Numbered from the stretch's first letter, positions 32,709-42,129 are shown. The stretch is 64,000 nt of DNA from Paraburkholderia solitsugae (GCF_013177695.1 NZ_WOEY01000078.1:1-64000), one strand, 5' to 3'. Program-made: numbers and translations. Notes: generated by a model from the sequence alone, not told the origin.

Positions 32709-34199
32709 TTACCGTTGCGCGGCCGGCTCGCGTGCGCGCAACGCCGCGCGCGCACCTGCCGTGCGGCCGATCACGGAGCCCGCCGTCAAGCCGATCCCGC
32801 CCGCGTACTTCACGTAGTAAAGACCGCCCACCATCTCGCCCGCGGCGTACATGCCGGGCAACGGCTGGCCGGCTTCGTCGAGCACCTGTCCATGCACGTC
32901 AACCTTCACACCGCCGTACGTGCAGGTGATGCCGCATGTAACCGCGTACGCAACGAAAGGCGCCGTATCGAGCGGTTGCGCCCAGTTCGACTTGGGCGGC
33001 TCGATGCCCTCGGTGCAGCGACCATCGCGGATCGCCGGATTGAACGGCACGTCAACGCGTATCGCGCGGTTGTACGCGTCGACCGTTTCGAGAAACGCGG
33101 CGCGGTCGATGCCGTCCAGCTTGCCCGCCAACGCTTCGAGCGAATCGGCCGTCACCTTTGTGGCGTGTTTCATCCGATACTCGTCCGGCAGCAAGGCCGC
33201 AGCCTTCGCGTCGAACACCTGCCAGGCCATCGCGCCAGGCTGCGCGAGCACGCGCGCGCCCATGCCTGAATAGGTGTAGTTGCGAAAGTCGCGCCCTTCG
33301 TCGATGAAGCGCCGCCCGTCGGCATTGACGACAATGCCGAGCGTGAAGTAGTTCTTCTGCTGGTTGAGCAGGTTGATATCGCCGAATGCGGGTGCGTTCA
33401 GGTCATAGAAGACTGCATGACAGCCCGTCCAGTTGCCGTGCGCGACCGCGCCGGCGGACCTCGCGAGCTCGATGCCGTCTCCCGTGTTGTAGCGCGACCC
33501 GCGCACGCGCGCGAGGTCCCAGTTATGCCCGAGGTATTGAGCTCGCCACGCAAGATTCGCGTGAAAGCCGCCGGTCGCGAGCACGACCGCGCCCGCATCG
33601 ATAGGCTCGTGGCGGTCGGGATGCTGTACGCCAATCCGCCAGCGCCCGTCTTCGCGCGTGACGCTGGTTGCCCGGGCGTCGTAGCGGATGTCCACGCCTG
33701 CCGCCTCCGCGCGCGCATAGAGTGCCTCGACGAGCCCCAGACCGCCGCCGGATACCTCCACCGTCAGGCCGCCCCAGAACTTCTGTCGGCCGTCGACGCG
33801 AAATGACTGCCGTCCGTAGATCGGTGCGAAGCGCACGCCCTGTTCCCGCAACCACAGCATCGTCACGAGGCTTTGGTCAACGACGTGCTCCAGCACGTCC
33901 GCATCAGCGCGATAGCCGCTCATCGCGACCGACTCTTCGAAAAACTGCGTCGCCGGATAGCTACCGAAGTCGGCGCCGCTCAGTTCGTCGTCCTGCAGGT
34001 CCGGCATCAGCCTGACGAGATCGTCGACACCGTCATAGGCGATCCGGAACGCACCGCCCGTGAACGCGGAGTTGCCGCCACGGTGTTCCCGTGGCGCACG
34101 CTCCAACAGCACCACCCTCGCCCCCGATTCACGCGCCGCTAACGCCGCGCAGAGCGCCGCATTACCGCCGCCCGCCACCAGCACATCGCATTTATCCAT
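32709..34199 (-). CDS. FAD-dependent dehydrogenase, tricarballylate dehydrogenase (TcuA)-like
   Basis: A 496-residue flavoprotein. Its start, MDKCDVLVAGGGNAALCAAL, has the GGGNAA variant (10-15) of the FAD motif typical of TcuA, followed by ERAPREHRGGNSAFTGGAFR. The C-terminal FAD segment is GMYAAGEMVGGLYYVKYAGG. Relatives oxidise tricarballylate or related carboxylates. The length is normal. It is the first gene of the minus-strand operon and is divergent from an MHS transporter, so the transporter may import the operon's acidic substrate. Confidence 0.83.
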   Translation of the reverse strand: MDKCDVLVAGGGNAALCAALAARESGARVVLLERAPREHRGGNSAFTGGAFRIAYDGVDDLVRLMPDLQDDELSGADFGSYPATQFFEESVAMSGYRADADVLEHVVDQSLVTMLWLREQGVRFAPIYGRQSFRVDGRQKFWGGLTVEVSGGGLGLVEALYARAEAAGVDIRYDARATSVTREDGRWRIGVQHPDRHEPIDAGAVVLATGGFHANLAWRAQYLGHNWDLARVRGSRYNTGDGIELARSAGAVAHGNWTGCHAVFYDLNAPAFGDINLLNQQKNYFTLGIVVNADGRRFIDEGRDFRNYTYSGMGARVLAQPGAMAWQVFDAKAAALLPDEYRMKHATKVTADSLEALAGKLDGIDRAAFLETVDAYNRAIRVDVPFNPAIRDGRCTEGIEPPKSNWAQPLDTAPFVAYAVTCGITCTYGGVKVDVHGQVLDEAGQPLPGMYAAGEMVGGLYYVKYAGGIGLTAGSVIGRTAGARAALRAREPAAQR

Positions 34200-34549
34200 G
34201 TCCCCTCGCTATGCAGCCTGCGCCGCGATCCCTAACGTCTGTCTGGACACCATGGTCGCCCAGGTGGCCGCTCGACGTACAGGCAGTGAAATCGAAAAGC
34301 TCTTTTGATTTTTTGCACGGCTCGTGACTGTCGGCCGCGCATGGGTGTCGATACAAGCTCATTAGCGTGGCGCGTGTCGCGTCGCACCTTTCATTTTTTT
34401 CAAATAGAGCTTTCGTCTCGCGACGCTCGTTCCGCGTGCGGCCGGCCGATAGAGTAGATCGCTCACGGCGGTAAGCCGCGCGAAAGCAGACGCGAACGTG
34501 CGGAAGTAGCGAAGCGATTCGCAATGGAAACCCGACAGAGGACGAGACG
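34200..34549. promoter_or_regulatory. Divergent intergenic region, flavoprotein operon and MHS transporter
   Basis: This stretch of 350 bases has no gene. It is locally AT-rich near 34290-34330 and 34390-34420. A short inverted repeat AAAAG-CT-CTTTT lies inside ATCGAAAAGCTCTTTTGAT near 34291, a plausible regulator site. No match to a named operator was recognised. Confidence 0.4.
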
Positions 34550-35899
34550 ATGCGCAGGAGCTCTACACAAAAGGCCGCAGGAAAAGTCGCACTCGCGACG
34601 ATGATTGGCACCGCGACCGAGTGGTACGACTATTTCCTGTACGGAACAGCCTCCGCACTGGTGTTCGAGAAGCTGTTTTTCTCGAACTTTTCCCAGGTAG
34701 CCGGATCGATGGCGGTATTTGCCGTATTCGGTATAACGCTGGTGGTTCGCCCTGTGGGCGCCGCAATCTTCGGCCACTTCGGTGACCGCCTTGGCCGCAA
34801 GAGCATGCTGGCAGTGTCGATTCTCGTGATGGGCATCGGCACGTTCATGATCGGTCTACTGCCCACGTATGCATCGGTCGGCCTATGGGCGCCACTCGCG
34901 CTGGTGGTGCTGCGCATGCTTCAAGGTTTCGCAGTGGGCGGCGAGTACGGCGGTGCAACCACAATGGCCATTGAATATGCGCCCCCGAACCGCCGCGGCC
35001 TGTATGCCGCGATTCCGCAGGTCGGCAACCCGCTCGGCATGCTGCTCGGCACATCGACGCTTTATCTGTTCGCGCAGTTGCCAGAAGCGCAGTTTCTGGC
35101 GTGGGGCTGGCGGGTGCCGTTTCTCCTCAGCGCCGTCATGGTTGCAATCGGCCTTTATATCCGGCTCAACATTGCGGAAACCCCCGCATTCGAACGGACT
35201 CGCGCCGTCCACCGGGAGCGCGCCGCGCCGCTTGCGCTGCTGTGGCGCCACTACCACCGTACGCTTGTACTGGTCATCCTCGCGCCTGCCGCACTAAACG
35301 TGGGCTTCTACATCTATTCAACGTGGTCACTTTCGTATCTGACGTATCAAGTCGGGGTGCCGATCCATGTGCCGCTTGTGGCCGTCATGATCGCCGCCGC
35401 TCTTAATGTGTTCGCACAACCGCTGTTCGGGATGTTGTCGGACCGCTTCGGCAGACGACCGGTTTATATCGGCGGCGCGCTGTGGATCGGCGTCGTCGCG
35501 TTTCCGTTCTTCTGGCTTATCCAGACCGGATCGCCCTTGCTAGTGACGCTCGCAATGATTCTTTCCATCACCATCGGACACGGCGCGACCTACAGCGTGC
35601 AGGCGAGTTTCTTTTCCGAGGCGTTCGACACCGGTGTCCGCTATAGCGGTCTGTCGATCGCCTACCACCTCTCCGCAGCACTGTTCTCCGGTCCCGCGAC
35701 GTTCCTAGCGGCAGTGCTTGTCGCATGGACCCATCACACGTGGGCGATTTCCGCCGCAATCATCGCTGCATCGCTACTGTCCATCGTCTCGACGGTGGCA
35801 CTAAAGGAGACGGCCGGCCTGCCAATGACCGATATCCTTGGGATTGTCGATCCAGCGGGCGATGAGCGGGCCACTGACGTAGGCGTCCGGACAGCATGA
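34550..35899 (+). CDS. MFS transporter, metabolite:H+ symporter (MHS) type
   Basis: A 449-residue transporter of the KgtP/ShiA-like MHS group, which imports organic acids with protons. The signatures are ATMIGTATEWYDYFLYGTAS in helix 1, FGHFGDRLGRKSMLAVSI as loop 2-3 and GFAVGGEYGGATTMAIEYAP in helix 4-5. About twelve membrane segments are present. The ribosome site AGAGGACGAGACG precedes ATG 34550. The stop overlaps the next small gene as ATGA. The divergent flavoprotein operon suggests a carboxylate substrate. Confidence 0.88.
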   Translation: MRRSSTQKAAGKVALATMIGTATEWYDYFLYGTASALVFEKLFFSNFSQVAGSMAVFAVFGITLVVRPVGAAIFGHFGDRLGRKSMLAVSILVMGIGTFMIGLLPTYASVGLWAPLALVVLRMLQGFAVGGEYGGATTMAIEYAPPNRRGLYAAIPQVGNPLGMLLGTSTLYLFAQLPEAQFLAWGWRVPFLLSAVMVAIGLYIRLNIAETPAFERTRAVHRERAAPLALLWRHYHRTLVLVILAPAALNVGFYIYSTWSLSYLTYQVGVPIHVPLVAVMIAAALNVFAQPLFGMLSDRFGRRPVYIGGALWIGVVAFPFFWLIQTGSPLLVTLAMILSITIGHGATYSVQASFFSEAFDTGVRYSGLSIAYHLSAALFSGPATFLAAVLVAWTHHTWAISAAIIAASLLSIVSTVALKETAGLPMTDILGIVDPAGDERATDVGVRTA

Positions 35900-36492
35900 C
35901 GGCCCGGCAGCACCCGCAGCCTATGCAGATCCGCTTTGTTGTCAAGCGCCCGCTCGTCATTCGTGCGCTATCGTTGCCGTTCGCGCTGCACTGCACGTGC
36001 TCGCGCGGCGGTCAGCGAATCGAGCAAAGACGAGCGCGCTCTCTCGATCGTGACGAGATCCATCTGCGGCCGCAATCGACCATCGACTATTGGCTGCTGC
36101 CCGATATCACCGGAGCGGCCGCGGCTATCTGGTGGATCGACGAACGGTCTCCACCCGCCGGGCCGCTTCAAATGCTCCGCGACGCGTTCTACGAACCGCG
36201 GCATTCATTCAGCGCTACCCTTTCCCGCGCTGTGTTTCTCTATCCGGAGCGCCCATGGTCATTGACGTCTATCGCCGCAGACCTGTGCAAGCCGGCACGT
36301 AGTGTACAAATGCGGCTTTTCAGAGAGAACGAGAGCTTTGCGGCCATCGTGCGACGGCAACGTCTGCAACGGGCGCTGCTTGCCGTGCTGCATGCGAGCG
36401 ACCATGAATTCGGCCAGGGGGTCCAGTTTGATCTTGGCATCTGTAGCCCCGCCGATCAGGACGTGCTCGCCCGCGGTTTGGCGTTGTTATGA
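35896..36492 (+). pseudogene. Truncated AraC-type regulator remnant
   Basis: A 198-residue frame overlapping the MHS stop by four bases. The region RPWSLTSIAADLCKPARSVQ with RLFRENESFAAIVRRQRLQR matches the first helix-turn-helix of AraC-type regulators (about residues 115-150). The second helix-turn-helix is absent, and the C-terminal segment HEFGQGVQFDLGICSPADQD does not resemble the family. The first 50 residues are Arg-rich and unconvincing. It is probably a decayed or truncated regulator, and a shortened functional form cannot be excluded. Confidence 0.5.
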
Positions 36493-37179
36493 GATTTGAC
36501 GTGTCGCTGCCCCTGGCTGACGGGCCAACACCAATGGGCGAATGGCAGCTTCGGCCGGGAACTTGCCGACCAGGGCGGAAAGACGAGCGGCCATTGTAGT
36601 TCGAGAAACGGACATCGAACTCGTGCGTGGTCTAGTGACCGTTACAGGGCCAGCGCCATTCGAAAAGCGTGGTGCGCGAACGCTCAACGTGCGCAAATTT
36701 ACGGATCTTCAGACGGACCATCATAAGCAAGCCGGTTCAATGAACGGCCCGACGCCATCCAGAAAAGCGCGGTGAACGGGTTTCTGTGGACTCGTTCACC
36801 GCGCTTTTTGTATCCCCGCTACTATTGATGAAACAGGTATCAAGAGTAAATCACGCCCTTGAAGGTGAGCTGTTACGGGCGCCGCCGGTGAGCCTTTTCA
36901 GGAGAATCTGCCCGATGTCTTCCCCGCTGCCCCCCAGTCACCGGTGCGCAGGAGGCGTGCTCGTCTTGACAACCACATCCCGGCCTGGTTGTTCAATGCT
37001 CGAACCACGGATCTGAGATCCGGCGGCCCGAAAAACCACAAAACATCCGTCAATATCACTATGCTGGGTAGGTCAGCGGAGCTGGGTACGCGCAAGTACT
37101 CGCAACGTCAGGTCAGCGAGAAGGCCAGGCTAACTACCCGACCACGGTATGGCTCGCCGATATTGTCATAAAAGAAATT
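36493..37179. other. Non-coding or decayed region
   Basis: No gene is supported. The short open frames on both strands have no ribosome site and no family resemblance. The region contains the strong hairpin at 36763-36810 and grades into the 216-bp tandem repeat at 37180. Confidence 0.5.
36763..36810 (+). terminator. Strong intrinsic terminator
   Basis: AAAAGCGCGGTGAACG (36763-36778) pairs perfectly with CGTTCACCGCGCTTTT (36793-36808), a 16-bp stem with a 14-base loop and a T-run on the plus strand. The A-run on the left arm makes it potentially bidirectional. It would end transcription from the MHS transporter unit. Confidence 0.85.
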
Positions 37180-37619
37180 ATCAACATCAGTGGTACCTAT
37201 GGAAGTGTTGCGTTTTTCGGGCATCCTGCGACGGCAGCTCAAGGCTTCGAGCCAGATTCTGCGCAACAGAAACGGCCACGCATGCGACGCAACGGTTCCT
37301 GCTGCTTTTTCCTTGCAAAACTTAACACAGGCGTCGACAAACACTGACATTGGCCATTCCCCTTGTCGCGCAACGCCTCGCCGTAGGTGCCAAGAATCAA
37401 CATATGTGGTCAGTTTGAAAGTGTTGCGTTTTTCGGGTATCTGGCGACGGCAACTCAAGGCTTCCAGCCGGATTCTGCGCAACAGAAACGGCCACGCATG
37501 CGACGCAACAGTTCCTCGTGGTTTTTCCTTGCAAAACATTACTCAGGCGTCGATAAACGCTGACATTGGCCATTCTCTTTGTCGCGCAACGCCTCGCCGT
37601 AGGTGCCAAGAATCAACAT
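37180..37619. repeat. Tandem duplication with 216-bp period
   Basis: Two head-to-tail copies (37180-37395 and 37396-37611) align at a constant offset of 216 bases. Landmarks include ATCAACAT at 37180 and 37396, GTGTTGCGTTTTTCGGG at 37205 and 37421, and CAAGAATCAACAT at 37391 and 37607. The copies differ at scattered bases only. On the minus strand each copy encodes the same peptide-like stretch ending EALSCRR, but the joint frame (37108-37539) has no family resemblance. It could be a duplicated small-RNA or mobile-element fragment. Confidence 0.8.
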
Positions 37620-37680
37620 CTGAACGATCGTGCGTTTTTAGTAACAGTCACCGTTCAGCGTGTCGTGTGTGAATCCCAGT

Positions 37681-37902
37681 TCAGCGAGGCGCGAAATCTT
37701 TGACGGTCAGCCGCACCGGTTCAGCCGACCGCGCAAGCAACTTCCTTCGCGCAAGCGCAACAATACGGTCACGCCCGTCTTCAAAGGCCCTGATCGTGCG
37801 CGCTGCGTCGGCATCGGGTGTTAGCCAGAAGTGCTGCTCAAGTGCGTCACGTGTGACAGTACATTCAACCTCGCGGTTGCGAACCGAAAGCGTGAACAGC
37901 AC
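37681..37902 (-). CDS. DUF1488 family protein
   Basis: A 73-residue protein with the DUF1488 pattern: FTLSVRNREVECTVTRDALE, then HFWL, IRAFEDGRDRIVALARRKL and the terminal VRLTVKDFAPR. The family is widespread in proteobacteria and has no established function. It lies alone, with its start 19 bases from the left end of the intact MITE-like element, so that element may supply or disturb its promoter. Confidence 0.75.
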   Translation of the reverse strand: MLFTLSVRNREVECTVTRDALEQHFWLTPDADAARTIRAFEDGRDRIVALARRKLLARSAEPVRLTVKDFAPR

Positions 37903-37920
37903 GGTGCGTCCGTCCGTTGA

Positions 37921-38093
37921 GGGGTAATCGTCCGATTCGTGTGAAATCTGGCGGTTCTGTCAGGAAAACCCTTATCGATCAAATATTTGCGGATCCTCCG
38001 ATTGCGTGGAAACCTTGTAGTCCGCAAAGCCTTTCTGCAAGCGGTTCTGTGTCCGGCAACCGCCAGATTTCACACGAATCGGACGATTACCCC
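37921..38093 (+). repeat. MITE-like element, intact copy with perfect 36-bp inverted ends
   Basis: The ends 37921-37956 and 38058-38093 are perfect inverted repeats of 36 bases, starting GGGGTAATCGTCCGATTCGT and ending in ACGATTACCCC. The interior (about 100 bases) holds the family core CTTATCGATCAA. No coding sequence fits inside, so movement would need a transposase in trans. No clear target-site duplication is visible. Confidence 0.88.
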
Positions 38094-38781
38094 AGATAAT
38101 GAGGGTGGTCGGCCGGGATATCGAGAATATCTGAGGCTTCAGGTATTCTCGAATGGTGAGTATCCTTGTCAACGAGGATGCGATGGCATCACAGGTCAAC
38201 GGCCCGATCCGGTTACGATTCGTGACGGAGCTCGAAGAAAGACAGGGTTGAATCAATCTGACGTTGTCCTTGTCATGTCAGTCTGTCCAGCAGTCGACGT
38301 TGCGCCTGATGTCACGCAGCTTGCGTGTCGCCGTCGTATCGCTGCCGCTCAGCTCCCAGGCCCACGTACTTGCTAAACTTGTTCATGACCTGCCCCCTCA
38401 ATGCGGCTCGGAGCCGCGGTGTAGCCCACGTGTCATTGGCGATCTGAAAGTCGTCAAAACCTGACGGTGTGAAACTCACAGCGTGGAACCAACTTTTCTT
38501 GGTTAATTTTCTTCTGGCCTGGTTTCTCTACAGCCTGGTTCTTCTTCAGTTTTTCTTCGCTTCTTTCCGTTGCTTTCCTTGTGGTTGCCGCATTCTGAGC
38601 GAATTTTCCACTGAGGTCAGCCACGGCGTAGAACCGGCTTGACCCTTGATCCCGCCATCGCGCGATCGCTTCATCAACGTGAATTTCAAACCGTCAGTTT
38701 TAGACGAATTTGACGCCGCTGGTAACACCACCTCAAGCTTAATCCGCGTACCTTGAGGTGCGGCAGGTCCATACATGATGT
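38094..38781. other. Decayed region with a possible IS110 5-prime scrap
   Basis: No intact gene. On the minus strand near 38386 a start reads MNKFSKYVGL, the usual opening of IS110-type transposases, but the match ends within about ten codons. A Lys-rich minus-strand frame ending at 38546 has no family match. The exact 36-bp repeat shared with 60965-61000 begins at 38750. Confidence 0.35.
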
Positions 38782-38785
38782 CTAG
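38750..38785. repeat. Exact 36-bp repeat, copy 1
   Basis: Identical to 60965-61000 in the same orientation, starting ACCTTGAGGTGCGGCAGG and ending TGATGTCTAG. It contains the stop codon of the minus-strand porin at 38782. Confidence 0.9.
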
Positions 38786-39924
38786 AAGTGCTGAACCAGT
38801 GCGATCCGATAGACCATCTGGTTGCCCGTTGACGAAAGATCGTTCGACCCGACAATGTGGGCCAGATCCAGGCCTGTTCCGGTCTTGCCGTTCGTATGCT
38901 GCCACGCACCTTCTACGTACACCGAGGTACGCTTGCTCAGACTGTAATTCAGCATCAACGACACCTGATGCCAGTTCGGGCTGTCGCTGCCCGTGGTGTC
39001 CTTCAGTTCGCCATGGGTGAACGTATACGCGCCTATCACCGAAAGATCCGGACGGAAGAAATATTGCCCATTGAGCTCGATGTTGTCGAATTTCCACGAC
39101 GTCCACACCTGCGTGCCGATGTTCGGCACGTAGGCATTGGCGGTCGGATCGTACACATCGGTGTGTGAATAGGCCAGCGCAACGTTCGAGTTATCCGAGA
39201 ACATCCACTTGATGGCCGCACCGATATTCTGCTGCGACGCCGCCGCGAACACGGCATCCGTGCCCACCGCCCCGCCTGCCGACGTGCCCCCGCCGTTCTG
39301 CCTGGTGTACGCGAGTGCCGCAGAGAGCGGGCCAATCGAATACGTGCCGCCCGCGCTGTACGCCCGGTTCGACGCGAAATTCGTTGCGTTGCTAAAGCCG
39401 TAGACCGCTTCTGCCTGAAACCCGTCAATCACGGGCGTGACGAACTTCACTGAATTGTTGAAGCGGTAGTCGGAGTCAGCATTATCGTTGTCGAACGGGT
39501 GCGCGGCAAAGTCGCCAATTGCGCCGCCTGCCGCCGTAAACGGACTCCACATGTCGACCATGGCCTCATACTGCCGTCCCAGCGACACCGTCCCCAGGGT
39601 TTGCGACGACAGGCCAACAAACGCCTGGCGGCCGAAAAGGCGCCCCCCTTCGTCGAGCGCGCCGCTGTTGATATTTACGCCGTTCTCCAGTGTGAAGATC
39701 GCGCTGAGTCCGCCGCCCAGGTCCTCTGTGCCCTTCAGCCCGAAACTGGTTTCCGCAGTGTCGCCGCTAACCATCGAGAATGCGTGATGGCCTCCAGCGT
39801 TCGTCGTAAAGTTCAGTCCATCGTCCAGGACGCCGTATAACGTCACACTGCTTTGCGCTTGGGCTTCAGACGTTAAACCCGCGATGGCCGACAGGCCGAC
39901 GAATATGAATTTGCTTTTCTTCAT
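38782..39924 (-). CDS. Outer-membrane porin, twin copy 1
   Basis: A 380-residue trimeric porin with a Sec signal peptide (MKKSKFIFVGLSAIAGLTSE, cleaved before QSSVTLYG) and terminal IALVQHF as the outer-membrane assembly signal. Its mature sequence differs from that of the porin at 46767-47906 at only about eight positions, all in the C-terminal half, while the signal peptides are unrelated. The constriction region has YEAMVDMWSPF and related strands. It has no operon partner and stands upstream of the xylulokinase gene in genome order but on the same strand downstream of it. Confidence 0.9.
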   Translation of the reverse strand: MKKSKFIFVGLSAIAGLTSEAQAQSSVTLYGVLDDGLNFTTNAGGHHAFSMVSGDTAETSFGLKGTEDLGGGLSAIFTLENGVNINSGALDEGGRLFGRQAFVGLSSQTLGTVSLGRQYEAMVDMWSPFTAAGGAIGDFAAHPFDNDNADSDYRFNNSVKFVTPVIDGFQAEAVYGFSNATNFASNRAYSAGGTYSIGPLSAALAYTRQNGGGTSAGGAVGTDAVFAAASQQNIGAAIKWMFSDNSNVALAYSHTDVYDPTANAYVPNIGTQVWTSWKFDNIELNGQYFFRPDLSVIGAYTFTHGELKDTTGSDSPNWHQVSLMLNYSLSKRTSVYVEGAWQHTNGKTGTGLDLAHIVGSNDLSSTGNQMVYRIALVQHF

Positions 39925-40087
39925 TTATTTTCCAATGCAATTCGTTAGTATAACTATGTAATTAATATTGAATATCCACATAAACCTTTGTAAACGCCAA
40001 ACGACAGTCGCGCTGGCTTCGGCTGGCAACCAACTTGAAGCTCCATGCCGGCCCGACCATCGTACCAATACGGACGGATACCGGCCT

Positions 40088-41554
40088 TCAGAGCGACGTT
40101 GCGAATACTTTCTTCAACTGCTCATAGATGTTCCTGAACCGAAATAGGCGCTCCTCAAGCAAGGGCTTCAGCCCCCTGTTAGGCTCATATACCTCGGTCG
40201 TTGGTGGAGGCACGCAAACTTCGTCGACGGACTCGGAGGACGAGGCGAGTCTGGCAAGTCGTGCTGCACCAATGGCCGCCCCTAGATCTCCCCCCTGATG
40301 CCTGCGCACGACGATGCCCGTGGCCGTCGCACAAAGTTCGGCCCAGAAGCCGCTACGCGATCCGCCTCCAATGAAAGACACAGCATCAAGGCGGGAGCCG
40401 GCACTTTGTAGAGCGGCGTAGCCGTCAGCCATCGCAAACGCGACTCCCTCCATTACGCTATACGCAAGATCGGCGGCCGAGTGGGACGAGGTAAGGCCAA
40501 AAAACACGCCTCGAGCATTGGCATCATTGTGTGGCGTTCGCTCACCGCTCAGATACGGCAGGAAAAGCGGTGCCGCGGCCGGAATCGATTGCATGGCGCG
40601 TAGTGACAGTTCTGCGACGCTCACACCGAGTACCCTGGAGAGCCATTCGAGGCTCGCCGCGGCCGAAAGGATGACACTCATCTGATGCCAACGCCTCGGG
40701 AGACAGTGACAAAACGCATGTACGCCTTGTTCAGCGTTAGGCATAAAACGATCTGTGCCGGCAAACAGCACGCCGGAAGTACCCAAGGACAGGAAGCCTG
40801 AACCTGGCTGGCAAACTCCCAGACCGATGGCGCTTGCAGCATTGTCACCAGCTCCGCCACACAGAACTACTTCTCCTGCGAAACCCCATTCCTGCCGCAA
40901 ATCAGCGCGAAGCCGTCCCGCAACTGAGCTTCCTTCGACAAGGCGTGGCATATGATCACGGGTCAGACCAGTGGCAGCAAGCATCCTGTCGGACCAGTCA
41001 CGCTTTTCCACGTCCAGCCACAACGTACCTGATGCATCCGACATCTCGGAAACGAACTCGCCGGATAGCCGCCACAACAGATAGTCCTTCGGCAACAATA
41101 CCTTTTTTGTCGCGCGAAATACTGCAGGCTCATGCCTGGCGACCCACATGAGCTTCGGCGCGGTAAATCCCGGCATTGCGAGATTACCTGTGATTACGCG
41201 GCTGCGCGGCTCGTTCGCTTCCAGCTCTTCACATTCGGCAAAGGCACGCGTGTCATTCCAGAGAATGGCAGGGCGAAGAACATTTCCGTGAGCGTCGAGC
41301 AAGGTCGCGCCGTGCATCTGCCCGGAGACACCGATTGCCTTAACTTCCTTGAACGCACCCGCGAACTTTTCCCTTAGTGCGTTTACCGAAGTGACCGTCG
41401 CTGTCCACCATGCTTCGGGGCTTTGTTCCGACCACATCGCATGTGGACTCTGAGCATCCATGCGGGTACCACTACTGCCTAATACCGTCGAATCATCGTC
41501 GGTCAGGACTGCCTTGACTTCCGATGTACCGAGGTCGATGCCAAGATAGGTCAT
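40088..41554 (-). CDS. xylB: Xylulokinase
   Basis: A 488-residue FGGY-family carbohydrate kinase. The N-terminal phosphate loop YLGIDLGTSEVKAVLTDDD, the XylB signature GVSGQMHGATLLD, NDTRAFAECEELEANEPRSR and the C-terminal GGGSRSGFWAELCA are present. It would phosphorylate D-xylulose or a related ketose at O5 with ATP. Neighbouring genes (aminotransferase, APC permease) do not form a xylose pathway, so another ketose such as a pentitol-derived one is possible. The length is normal. Confidence 0.9.
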   Translation of the reverse strand: MTYLGIDLGTSEVKAVLTDDDSTVLGSSGTRMDAQSPHAMWSEQSPEAWWTATVTSVNALREKFAGAFKEVKAIGVSGQMHGATLLDAHGNVLRPAILWNDTRAFAECEELEANEPRSRVITGNLAMPGFTAPKLMWVARHEPAVFRATKKVLLPKDYLLWRLSGEFVSEMSDASGTLWLDVEKRDWSDRMLAATGLTRDHMPRLVEGSSVAGRLRADLRQEWGFAGEVVLCGGAGDNAASAIGLGVCQPGSGFLSLGTSGVLFAGTDRFMPNAEQGVHAFCHCLPRRWHQMSVILSAAASLEWLSRVLGVSVAELSLRAMQSIPAAAPLFLPYLSGERTPHNDANARGVFFGLTSSHSAADLAYSVMEGVAFAMADGYAALQSAGSRLDAVSFIGGGSRSGFWAELCATATGIVVRRHQGGDLGAAIGAARLARLASSSESVDEVCVPPPTTEVYEPNRGLKPLLEERLFRFRNIYEQLKKVFATSL

Positions 41555-41598
41555 GATTGAATATCCAGTGTTTTTGCTTCAACGCAGCTACGCGCATT

Positions 41599-42129
41599 TC
41601 AGCTGTTGTTGGCCAGACTTTCTGCGTTCACTGCATGCGTGGAATACAATCGCTCGCGCACAAAGTCAGCCACCGGCGAGCGCTCGTATCCGTCCCGGAT
41701 AAGGTGTTCCAACCGCAGTCGTGCTTCGGCAAAGACCTTTCCGGTAATCGCGCCAATCTGAAAGTCATAAATCCGTATGACACGCTCGATTTTTTCAGAC
41801 TCCTGGTCGTCCAGCCTCCAGGTACCCCGCCTCTCAGCCTTTAACACCGCCTCGTCAAGGACATGCTCAGCTTCAATGTAGGCATCGATATCTGCCTCGC
41901 CGTATCCCGTCTCCCATAGGAAAAAGGACAGGTAAGTGATGCGTATAAGTTCATTGAACATGTGACGATTTGCCTCCTCACTTCGACACGTAACGAGGGC
42001 AAGGTGGCTGGCAAGGGAAAGCTCGTCGACGTGGTACGCTGTTAACGGAAGCAGCATATGCTTCGGCCAGCGAACTGAACGGCCGGGAGCGGAACGTTTT
42101 GCCTTCTTTTCTTTAGTCATACCTTCCAA
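41599..42129 (-). CDS. Conserved hypothetical protein (176 aa)
   Basis: A soluble, helix-rich protein with a basic N-terminus (MEGMTKEKKAKRSAPGRSVR). Segments HLALVTCRSEEANRHMFNEL and RITYLSFFLWETGYGEADID look conserved in Burkholderiales proteins of this size that are sometimes labelled as regulators without evidence. No helix-turn-helix is convincing. It lies 44 bases upstream of xylB on the same strand. Function unknown. Confidence 0.6.
   Translation of the reverse strand: MEGMTKEKKAKRSAPGRSVRWPKHMLLPLTAYHVDELSLASHLALVTCRSEEANRHMFNELIRITYLSFFLWETGYGEADIDAYIEAEHVLDEAVLKAERRGTWRLDDQESEKIERVIRIYDFQIGAITGKVFAEARLRLEHLIRDGYERSPVADFVRERLYSTHAVNAESLANNS

Noticed and set aside
36542..36775. 77-residue plus-strand frame ahead of the terminator
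   Set aside because: No ribosome site, no family resemblance, and a similarly open antisense frame on the other strand. Evidence for coding is insufficient.
37108..37539. 143-residue minus-strand open frame over the tandem repeat
   Set aside because: Its internal repetition comes from the 216-bp DNA duplication. It has no recognisable domain and no convincing start.
37180..37619. CRISPR array
   Set aside because: Only two copies with a 216-base period and no short repeat/spacer structure. No Cas genes are nearby.
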